Assembly: GCA_900312665.1 (NCBI GenBank)
Contig: ONZQ02000001.1
Coordinates: forward strand, 4,090,346-4,154,345
Source of the DNA: Cephalotrichum gorgonifer
Taxonomy: Eukaryota; Ascomycota; Sordariomycetes; Microascales; Microascaceae
DNA length: 64,000 bases
Reading direction: 5' to 3'
Numbering within the stretch: position 1 is the stretch's first letter; every line of letters starts with the position of its first letter. Both the position numbers and the translations under genes were made by a program. Under the pieces are notes generated by a model. That model worked only from the letters and a program-made list of their open reading frames with translations, ran no database searches and was not told where the DNA came from. Below are positions 54,601 through 64,000 of the stretch, one piece after another.

Positions 54601-57600
54601 CACTCGTTCTCGTAGAACCGAGCTAAGCAGGCTGGAAAGGTGCGAGAATGCCCAAGCATTTGATCCCATGCCTCCGGAGATATCACCATTCATACCGGCA
54701 CTAAGTTCCTCCCTATCCGCCAGTTGCCGAGCATCCGCTATCCGCGGAAAGGATCAATGGGGGGGCTAGCCTGGTGCGATTCAAACTGCAGCCAAGGTGC
54801 AGGTGCGATCCGGAAAAATTGGTTGTCGCTGCTGGGGGGAAGGAGCGACAGTGTAAGTGATGGGATAAGGAAGGAGGCACGGCGTGCGAGTAAGACTAAC
54901 AACTACCCGGCTATCAACTTACTTTCGGTGTCGCTGACCCCATCTCACCTGCCCGTTCCTCTTGCCTTTTGTTCTCTCCTCGGCCTGGCCTGTCGGGTCT
55001 GACCATGCTCTATAAAATAGAGTATTACGAAATTCCCAGTAATACATTAAGACTGAGAAATTTACAATTTCACAGTGCCCGCGCACCCCGCGGAAGACGG
55101 AACCCCACTTCCGGGGGGCAATCTCACGAGGGATGAGGCAGGGAAGACAGACGAGACTGGCTAGCTTGGTCTCACTAGGCCGTGGCTAGCAGCAGTCAGA
55201 ATATCATCTTGTGTAAGGGACAAACGCCAAATTGAATTACGCCTGTGGGAAGCGTACTATGCCAATGGGATGCCTGTGCGATCGGCCTCGGCTCGAGACT
55301 GGGAGGCTCCCACCATGCCACGGCTTCCAATGTGCTTGTAAGCGAAGCCACAACCATAATGATAGGCTAAAATGCCAAACCCCCTCGGAGGGGGGTGGTA
55401 ATTTGACTCCCCGAAAGCAGGCTCAATGGCGTGGGAATCTACTTGTAACGTCATGGCTCATCAAAAGAGCCGCAGCTTAACATCATTGGGTGAAATAAGC
55501 ACTTATTGCGATGTTCGGTTTCGAGAAGGTAGTACGGCGTGCGTTCGATTTGTCCTGCCTGTATCAGTATCACAATACCTACCACGGGCACGGTCGTCGT
55601 CTACTTACTTCAACGGGTATCTACACACAAAAAAAAACACAATTTCACGGCATCCCGGTGCCACAACCTTCGGAACCGGGCGGTGGGTTGCAGGTCTGGG
55701 AAATGCCAGTCCATGTAAGATAGCGGCTAGCCCGGACTTTCCATATTACCAAGCAGCCTCCGCAAAGCATGATGGCAATATCTTAGTTGAACTACGATGA
55801 GGTAATACGGGTAACGTCCCCGTGAAGACGCGATAACCTCAACCCCCTCCGTGTTGCACCGCCAAGATCCTAGCCGTGCATACTTGTATAGAAGGAAGAA
55901 TGTTGCTCGACGTCAATATCCAGGTCGACGTGGCATTCCCAACGTCCACACCGAAAGCAGCCACATGGGATCGACAAACATGATCCGCTGGTCCCGGCGA
56001 GGAAGCCACCTCCAGGCCAAGGGGTGTCAGCTGAATTATCGCCAATGTATACCTGTAGCAATCGAACAAGCAAGACGGAAGGGTTCCATTTTCTTACGGC
56101 TATGTTGCTTTCATGATCAGGCCCGTTGCCGCCCCACCCCGCCAAAATCCAGACCGGTGTCTATCCAACAGCTTCCTTGGTGGCTGCTACGCCGAAGGCG
56201 CCGACAATGTACACACCACACCGGCCATGCAAGCTAATGACTGTACCCGGCTTGGGGGTGGTGCCGGACGTTAGGCTCTAGCCGTTAGAGTGGAACGTGA
56301 TGCGAATTCCGCCTGCGCCACCTCCTCCTTCGTTTGCGTACCACTTCCACGTCGCGCCCCGGAGGGCAGCGGCGGGGGGGGTTGGGGGGTTGGGGGGTTG
56401 AAGTGGCATCAGCACGAGTAAATCCCAAAGAGGAGGACGATGCATCACCAGAAGCACAGCTGGGCGGGAAAATTGGTCTCACCGCTGCCGCGATATCAAC
56501 GTGACCAGTTTGACATTCCTTCAAAAAACAGGTTTACCTTGGATCGCAAAGAAGCTCAACGGTAGCTTCGAAGGAATCGAAAAAGAGCATCGCTCAAAGG
56601 GGAAGTGGGAAGCGCGAAGAGCGAGAGATGCGTCCAGTCCGCGCCCCGCACGTGCGTGCGCTGCAGGCTTGGCGTGCGTAGAGCTATCCTCTCCGCCCTC
56701 GGGGAGCATGTGCATTGGAACGAAATGCCCGAAATCTCACATTATATACGCGGCATTACTCCGTCTACTCGAGGTTCCGGATGAATGACGACGGAACGTT
56801 CCATTTAGATGGGTAACATTGTTGCCATCTGGCGGGAGTGAATGTGTTGGGTTGAGGAAATTCTTTGTAGGTAGTCTATGCAAGTACACGAGTACAATGT
56901 CGATGACGGATGAACTTGCTTTTAGGTACCGTGTTTTGGCCGGCGAAACACCACGATCAGACACCCTCCCTCCCTCCCAGCCTGGCTTTTAGTGTCCGGT
57001 TATCTCATTCTTGCACATTTAATTCCCCGAATCACGGGTAGCCACTGTCTCTCGAATTTCAGAGGCGGTGAGGAATTTTGTCTACCGGTTACTTGTGGAT
57101 CTCAACCAGCCCTTCCGGGTGGATGTGGCGATGCAATGTCTACGAGGCCCAATTTCTAAATTCTAAACATTTTGGCTGAGCCCACTCGATATATTTAGAC
57201 ATCAACACCACCGCCTTCTCGAAAATCCGGGCCGTTGATTGGGCTAACATCTAGAACCTCGCAGATATAATCTTGCCTTGGAGATATTTGGTGCATGCCT
57301 CGCGACCTTGCTGCAGCAGCGTGACGTCGGATCGCGGCGCCCTCGACGAAAAAGGGCACAAAGGGCACATGCGCCCAAGGGCCCCGCCCGCCCTCTTCTA
57401 ACAGCCCGACGATCTGCCCTGCAAAGCTCCGAGACATTTCCGTCACCACCCTTTCCACTCCGAGGGGTGAGGATGGGAGATTGGGGGCGTGGGGGCGGGA
57501 GAGGGGGTGAATTTACCGCTATCTCAAGTCGATTCAACGACTATTCAGCGTGGGAGGATGAAACTTTTCTTCGAGTAATAGCTGAAAAGGCAACCAGAAC

Positions 57601-58749
57601 GCCCCGCTTGTTACTGAGAGCCCATAAAACCTTGTGAACAGCATCCTTGCAGCTCTCTTCCCCTGCCGACGAAAGGCGAAGGGTCCCTGCAGGATGGATG
57701 GGGAAAAAGTAAAGACTAAATATCAAAGCGCGAGGTTTTCTGACCACTCAGGTGCTGCTTTACCGGCTTGCATACATAATACTTTTGTAAGTCAAATAAA
57801 ACCCACATGTCGGCAACGGCGGCGGTCTGTCGAAGAAGGAGCCAGCCCGTCGGAGTGCTGACACCATGGGATTGCTCCAATCACTTCCCTGGTACTCGCC
57901 CAGAGCAGCCAAGGCGTTCCATCCCATCCCGTCAAGGCCGGAAAGAATCACGTACTCGAACTCGCAGACCGGTCGATGCAGATGTCCACTTATCCATCCG
58001 GCGCAAAATATGTTATCCTATTAAATGGGCTGCGAGCATGGCCGGTCAAAGACCCGGTCGAAAAGGGCAATGGACAGATCGGCTTATAGAATCTACTGTA
58101 ACCCCCCACCCTTTTTTCTTCCTTCACCTCTTGAAGAGGCGGTGACACCCCGGCTCATTCCGTCCAGCCCAAGGTTTTAGAGGCTACGCGACAATACAAG
58201 TACAGATGGGGACGGACCGGCCTATTGGGTATCCTCCAACGACGTCACCCCGAGCCACACTCGGGGTTTGGGTGCGGAACCCTACAAGGCCAGCATCGTC
58301 TCGCAAGCTACCACCAACGAGAAGTTGGGTAATGGCTACAGGGCGGGTGGGGGTGGGGGGATAGATGCAGACTAAGCGTCTGTGGCGTCCTGAACCATAT
58401 CTCTGCCGCCCTTCGCGTACTCGGATGCACCTGCCGACACTAGACTGGTGCTTACTTGTAATACTCGTAGTGCAGACGAGGGGCGGCGTTCTGGACGGGT
58501 ACGAGCAGCGCTACCCTCCACCTAGTTAGGAGCTAGCCACAGTACTTTTAGGATCGATAATCCACAGGCTGTAGCACTTGTAATGTGATATGTGCTACTG
58601 ATGGCCTTGATCATTTAACGTCGGTATGTTTCAGCAGGCGATGTGCCTTTGCGGGGCCGCCTGTGAGTCACTGGCGATTGCTTCCAGTGCGCCTGCCTCA
58701 GACCGCTGGCCCGCTGGGGGCTCTTTCCTTGTTTTCTCCTTTCCTTCTA

Positions 58750-58768
58750 CCCCCCCCCCCCCCCCCCC
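58750..58768. repeat. Homopolymer C19
   Basis: Nineteen consecutive C on the plus strand in gene-free DNA; its length is likely to be unstable or miscounted. Confidence 0.8.
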
Positions 58769-59002
58769 ACCCAAAGAGTCCCCTGTCTTTCTGTCTCATA
58801 TGACTTTGAGGAGGAGTGTGGAGTACATACTTCGTACCTGAACTCATGTCATGTCCACTATTGATTTGCTCGAGCGGGCCCGCCCCTTGTGTCCCGGCCT
58901 CAAAAAGGCGGTGATCGCTGATGTCTAGGAATGCGACTCCAGTCGATTAAAAGCTGGGCGCAACCGGACGCCTGGATTGTCCTCTCTGACGACTTCCGCA
59001 CT

Positions 59003-59047
59003 ACTCGTACTCGTACAAGCAAAGTACTCGTACCCGTACAAGTACTT
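59003..59047. repeat. GTAC-phased hexamer repeat
   Basis: GTAC recurs at about six-base steps with variable dinucleotides between (TC, AA, CC), interrupted once. Confidence 0.65.
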
Positions 59048-59381
59048 CTGGGGATGCCCATGGCTGGCAAGCTAGATCAGCGATAGAATTGCCAAACGAA
59101 GGAACCCCAAACCAGGCTATTCCACGCGATTCCGAAAACGGGCGACGGAGGAGCGCCATGAATGAATGTGGGTTGTTTCTCGCCGGAAATCCCACGCCCG
59201 GGGATGGGTGCCGACAACCCCGGTAAGACCATGACCGCCCCCTCTCCGGCACCAACCCTGGTAATAACGTGGGCACTCAGCTCGAGCCAGGGATGAGCCA
59301 ACCTCGAGCTTCCTACACACCCCAGACGAAGGCCACGAGGGCAGCGCTAGCTCAGGCCTCAACCCACGCGATCAACCAGTA

Positions 59382-59406
59382 GTACTCGTACTCGTACTCG
59401 TACTCG
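59382..59406. repeat. GTACTC hexamer repeat, four perfect units
   Basis: GTACTC begins at 59382, 59388, 59394 and 59400, the cleanest array of this family in the window. Confidence 0.75.
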
Positions 59407-59663
59407 CACCACCCAACGTCGACAGACGCCAAGTGTGGGTGGTAGAAGGACGAGGCCCTCACAGTTCACCTACGCCCCCAATTTCGATTTCGGGGTTAAA
59501 CCCGTGGCGCGCATCTTATCTTCGGCTGTCGGGCTACGCGGCGATAACTCGCGCGTGCCTGTGTCGAGGCCAACTCGTAGATGTGCCGACGCTGCGCATC
59601 CCAATGCATGTCTTGCAGACTGGCTTTAATAGCTAATTACAATGACCACATCTGTACGATTAT

Positions 59664-59699
59664 TACGAGTGCAAGTACGAGTACAAGGACGAGTACAAT
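59664..59699. repeat. GAGTAC/CAAGTAC hexamer repeat
   Basis: ACGAGT GCAAGT ACGAGT ACAAGG ACGAGT ACAA: six-base periodic, the other strand phase of the GTAC array family. Confidence 0.65.
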
Positions 59700-61756
59700 C
59701 CCTCCTCCCCCGAGACAGGAATGCCGCGGAGCAATTTCCTTCGCTCAACATGGAAACTCCCTCCCATTCTTTTTCCCCTTTGGCGCTTCACCGACTTCTC
59801 TGCAAGTAGGTAACAAGCAACCTATTACAAGTACGAGGATACCAATGGTAAGGGCGGCACTTCCCCACAGGGTGTAAGCCAAGGAAATATGCTCACACCA
59901 CCCAACCATTGATACCCATAGTATATACCGGATCATACTCCGGTACTTGCGCTAAACTACATGGGGTTGAAACTGGCCCATTCCCCGACCAACCAGTTCA
60001 CGTCAACCCAAATTATGCCCCCATTTAACCCCCACAGATTCCTAGAACCACGAGCTCGGATGAGACCCGTCCCATCGTACTCAGACGGGGAAGTGCCGAA
60101 TGGACAGGGCGATGGCAGCGTCGTATCTGAGCGGGCTTGATCATGAGACTGAGCAAACTCCACGAGAACGCGCAATTTGGAATCAAACTCCCCTAGGGGT
60201 GTGGCATTCAGCACATATTTCATTTCTACCACGAGCGACGATCACCCTCACCGGTTACCCACCACCTCCTCTTCCATTACGCAGAGTCTGCCTCTCCCAA
60301 TCACTCGTACGACCTACGAAGCACACCTGCTCCTAGCCACGAAATGGGATTGATGCGAGGCCAAAACTCTCCAGAATCATCCTCCAAAGATGAGAAGGGG
60401 TCAGGGCGAGTGATATGATACCCTGACGGGGTCAGAATGCAGGTGATCAAGAGAAAATCGGTACAAATACGGGGTACCAGTACAGACGATTCTGGTAATG
60501 CAGGAGACTGCACCAAACCAGAGTACCGGGACTGACTTGATGGAGCATTCTGACACTCCCCTGCTTCTTCCCTGGCTTCTCTATCCTTGCCGTTTATGGA
60601 AAAGTCGCCTTCGCTGGGTGTGTACTTTTCGCTGCCATGTAGCAAATAATAACACCCCTCTGACTCGTATCCATAATCAGGAACGCCAAAGCGGCGATTG
60701 TGAAACTAATCCAACTTAGACTAGCCTGCACCAGAAAGGTCCGGAGAGCACCAGGGCGGGGCAAAGTTGTGGGTGTGATGGCAGGGCCCAGCCCCTTGGC
60801 CAGCTCAATTTCTTTTAATTTCGCTACTCCCAGGTATTTTTTTTTCTTCTTTTCAGGGGGGCGGGGGTTGTTGGAGGAGCAGTGATTCCGCTGGGGGGTT
60901 GCATTTTGTGGAAGTCGCCTGCAGCGACTGTTCACGGTCCACCTAAAAGCCCCCGACCCAGGTGCTCGGAGCGCCAATGCCTGCACTTATGGACAGGGGT
61001 CAGGGCTGGACACACTCCGCTAGTGATGATTATGATGGAGGATCGATTGTTTTCGTTAACCAAATTACCACTTTCCTCGGTAACGAGCAGATGGGGCCCC
61101 GGCGCCGCCGTCTGGAGGGCAAAGCTGGAAGGAACCCCTCCCACGCGAAACGGGACACCCCTAGGCGTGGGGCTATTATGGTGGCCTGAAATTTTTTTTT
61201 TTTGGGAGCAGCAGTCCCACCCCTGGCTCGCTTGTAGATTCGAGGTGCAGCAATTTCTCGTCACGGGGAAGAATGATCTGAGAGTCGCGGACGAATCGAA
61301 GGAGCTGACTGGGCAATTGAACAGGCCAGGTGTGACACGCTCGGAACAAGTATTTCTTGTCAGAGTACTTGCAGGAGTACAAGCCCGGAGTATTACTACT
61401 CCAAGCTCTTTCCAGACCTGGCGCCTTCCAACGTGGGCACTGGTGCAAGGGACGACTTACTACGTAATTTGCGACTTAAGCCATCCCATCCCGATGGCTT
61501 GGGAATCTGCAGGGCGGCAGGACAGGCCTGTTTTGGTGAGTGGCGGCTAGGGATGGCGAATGACGGTCACGAGCACGGAGTACATGCAATTACGTACTCA
61601 TCCTCCTCGTGGGATTTCAAAGCGGGAGGGCGGGGGACGAGAACTTTTATTCCGGACCAGGCCCCCCTCCCCCTAGAAAGGGGCAAGAAGAGGGGGAGGG
61701 TCGGGCGCATCGGCAACTGATGGACAACGCTAAAAGCGAGGGTGCGGCTTGGAAAC

Positions 61757-61810
61757 TGTACGAAGTATGAGTACAAGTACGCCCGTCACTACTCGTTCTC
61801 GTGCTTGTAT
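61757..61810. repeat. Degenerate GTAC hexamer repeat
   Basis: GTACGAAGTATGAGTACAAGTACG followed by an imperfect opposite-phase stretch (ACTCGTTCTCGTGCTTGTAT). Confidence 0.5.
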
Positions 61811-64000
61811 AAGACGATATCATGCTGATCTGGACAGCGGCCCCCACCCCAGCGGGCGACGACTCGTACCCGTACCTCCAGAATCGCGCCCTCACCGCCC
61901 AGGCACGGATGGAACGAGGGATCAGGTGTTGTGCGAAGTGAACTTCCGGGGTTCATCCGATTCCCACCTAGCCTCTAATACGAGTAAACCCAAAACCTGA
62001 ATGACGACGCTGACCGCCGTTTGTTCCTTCAGTCCTGGTGAACTAACTGCATTAAGGTCACGTGTATTACTCGTACGAGTGTTAGAGCCTCAACTCTACT
62101 CATATTGAGTAGAATATCACCCGGTCACACTCATTTCTCGCTAAGGGAGGGAGTATCCTCCCCTTTCCAGAGAGTTGCCTGACCGGGCGGCGACGTGATG
62201 ACCGATGTCAGGCGCTTGGAGCATTTAATGGCCCCATGCGTTCTCACACCTATCAACAGGCTGGTTTTTTTTCTTCGCCTCACCTCCGAATGACGAAGTA
62301 TGGGCGCTGCCCAAATTGTCGGCCCGAAGGCCGCAGCATCAAACGCTCTGACCGGAGAGGCTCAAAGTGAAGGGGGAGGGGGTGGCCTCCGCCAATAATG
62401 AATGCACTTACAGTCTCAGGTTATCTATCCTGTTGTCTCTGCGCAACCACCAAGGGAGGCTCGGCACGATACCTCGAGCCGACTAGCCCTGAAAGTGTAC
62501 GGATATCGCAGGATTCTATGAAGGCATGACTCTTGATGGACTTCCAACACTCGCCCACCCCCGTCAGTGTCTAGCCCCCTCGTTTGGCGTGAAACGGTGG
62601 ACCACACAGCTTTGTGGCCCAAGCCATACGGGGTACGGACTTATAGGTTGGCATACCATGGCCGCCTTCTTGGATTTAAATTTGTGGGCTTCCATCGGTG
62701 AGAAGATTTTCTAATGACATGAGAGGGCTTGGAAGGCAGTCAGGCAGGCGTCTGGCCAACACGGCCGAGATATTTGGCTGATTCGTGCATCGAAGGACAA
62801 TCTCCCGGGGCTGGCTGGGCTTGTGTGACCCGCAAGGGCGAAATGCGCGGCGGAGAGCAAGGTGCGCTTCGACGACTTTCCAGGTACAAGTACGGAGTAC
62901 TCTGCACTTAGATGCAGTATCCGTACCTTGGGCGAATTTGTGATCTATCGACATTTCACCTTGCCGAGACCCTTGTCGTCGACCGGACCCCTGCCATACA
63001 AGGAAGGGCACAGCACAGCTCACTAGGATGTCACGTCTCGCCTCGAGTGGGCAATATTACGGTGTGGAAATTGGTCCTGTCAAGGTCTAGAACCGCAAAA
63101 ACTTGTACTTGGATTTGACAAAGGAGATGATGGCTTGGGATCGGCTCGTGCAAGTGGAAGGCCGGGCCCCCATGTACAAGTGTATCGCTCATCTCATGTG
63201 TCAGTTGGTCACCTTGCTGCCTAGCATGCATTGCTCCCTGAGACCGTTATTTTAGAGTTGGATGGATGTTGCCTGGAGAGTGGAAAGAAGCAAGCGCTTG
63301 CTACTTGCCGGGTGGACGAATAAGAAGGCATTCGCTCGTGTAACACATAGGCGACTCCTGCGGCAAATGGACCGCTCTGCGCACTACTGTTGGCTCGAGG
63401 CTTTCCGTCACATTCCTTGGCACAGATTCACAACCAAGCTCCGCAGATCCTTCGCAGGTAGGCAGCCTTGTATTCACCGATTTGTGAAACGCTGACTCGT
63501 GGGGCAGAGCAAGTCCTTACCTTGGCCCACACACGGACACAGACTTTGCTTCAAGAGAAGAGTGTGCTTTCTTCGGGGCTTATGACGGGGGTGGCTAGGA
63601 ATCCGCCCTCGTTCGTCCCTCCTCTCGAGGCTGGTGTGGCCCATCGTCATCTGGAGGCCGCTTCTTTGTGCCCGCTGTATAAGGTCGATTTCGGTGAGCC
63701 AACAAAATGCTACTCCATACCAGTGAGGCGCGCCCCATATACACCCCTCCCCCCTGTCGAGTATAAGTACTTTTACTCAACAGGCCCTCGCCTGACTGTT
63801 GCTACAATGGCCGAATTGGTACTCATACATTGGCGCCGGCGCTGGCGCAAACAATTTTGCATGGGTACCACACTCGTTTCCCGAAAATACTGTCGCACCG
63901 CCACGACAGTATCATCCTGGGGCTGTGTGGAGAGGATCAGCAGGACCGGCCGCTTGGTATTATGAGTATGTGCTCGTATACTAGTACGACAAGGCAACCC

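Larger units (their letters stand above)
53831..64000. other. Ten-kilobase region with no recognisable gene
   Basis: No frame above about 220 codons occurs, and none of those present shows a domain, credible intron structure or protein-like composition. The region is not clearly A/T-rich. It holds several GTAC-phased hexamer arrays, homopolymer runs (C19 at 58750-58768) and many short C/T- or G-rich tracts. I could not find tRNA, rRNA or transposon ends by eye. Confidence 0.5.

Noticed and set aside
60882..61550. 222-codon plus-strand frame in the gene-free region
   Set aside because: No domain, composition like random translation (high Arg/Pro/Ser/Trp), no intron structure; overlapping frames on both strands are equally open.
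1..64000. CRISPR array, phage, plasmid or bacterial operon signals
   Set aside because: All genes are eukaryotic with spliceosomal introns; no direct-repeat/spacer arrays were seen.

Overview
The window is nuclear DNA of a filamentous ascomycete, most likely a Sordariomycete. The genes are intron-rich, with short introns (mostly 46-240 bases) of GT...CTAAC/CTGAC...AG type, and exons are GC-rich. Fungus-only families are present (Zn2Cys6 regulator, GPI-anchored wall protein, Clr2-like silencing factor). The arginine-specific carbamoyl-phosphate synthetase gene carries an upstream peptide very close to the arginine attenuator peptide known from Neurospora arg-2. A 450-base run of N shows this is a draft scaffold. 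I saw no rRNA, tRNA, CRISPR array or intact transposon.

Layout. 1-363: the 3' end of a repeat-rich GPI-anchored surface protein, followed by 3.4 kb without a recognisable gene. 3.7-6 kb: APC8/Cdc23 (-). 7.8-9.2 kb: a two-RRM RNA-binding protein (+). 10.2-11.5 kb: an ArfGAP (+) with an apparent frameshift. 11.9-14 kb: arg-2 (-) with its upstream peptide. 14.9-16 kb: ETF beta subunit (-). 16.5-18.6 kb: a SAP/RRM Acinus-like protein (-). 20.3-23.4 kb: a conserved unknown protein and a multi-pass membrane protein (both +). 23.9-24.5 kb: a hotdog thioesterase (-). 25.8-27.1 kb: PEX12 (+). 27.4-29.4 kb: a Clr2-like silencing factor (-). 30.2-31.7 kb: an orphan seven-helix membrane protein in six exons (-). 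33.1-34.1 kb: NSE1 (+). 34.6-36 kb: an unknown membrane-anchored protein (+). 36.3-38.1 kb: BRE2 (-). 38.7-40 kb: a mitochondrial carrier (-). 40.8-41.5 kb: IMP2 (-). 42.2-43.4 kb: eIF2-alpha (-), divergent from BUB3 (+) at 44-45.2 kb. 45.8-48.9 kb: a Zn2Cys6 regulator (-). 50.7-52.7 kb: an MFS transporter (-). From 52.7 kb to the end (about 11 kb, including the gap) I find no gene.

The window is mostly housekeeping: cell cycle (APC8, BUB3), chromatin and genome maintenance (BRE2, Clr2-like, NSE1), mitochondria (ETF-beta, carrier, IMP2, imported arg-2 product), translation control (eIF2-alpha, arg-2 leader) and peroxisome import (PEX12). There is no evidence of a biosynthetic cluster.

The most striking signal is the arg-2 leader. 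The 24-codon attenuator peptide is split over three exons, the middle one a 13-base microexon that starts with the codon for the critical aspartate. Upstream lie several TGACTC cores that look like CPC1/Gcn4 sites. Other oddities are a one-base frameshift in a G7 run of the ArfGAP, a stop codon followed by a coding-like 11-residue tail in the RRM gene, a 10-base first exon with a GC-AG intron in BUB3, stopless introns of length 3n, and intergenic arrays of GTAC repeated every six bases.
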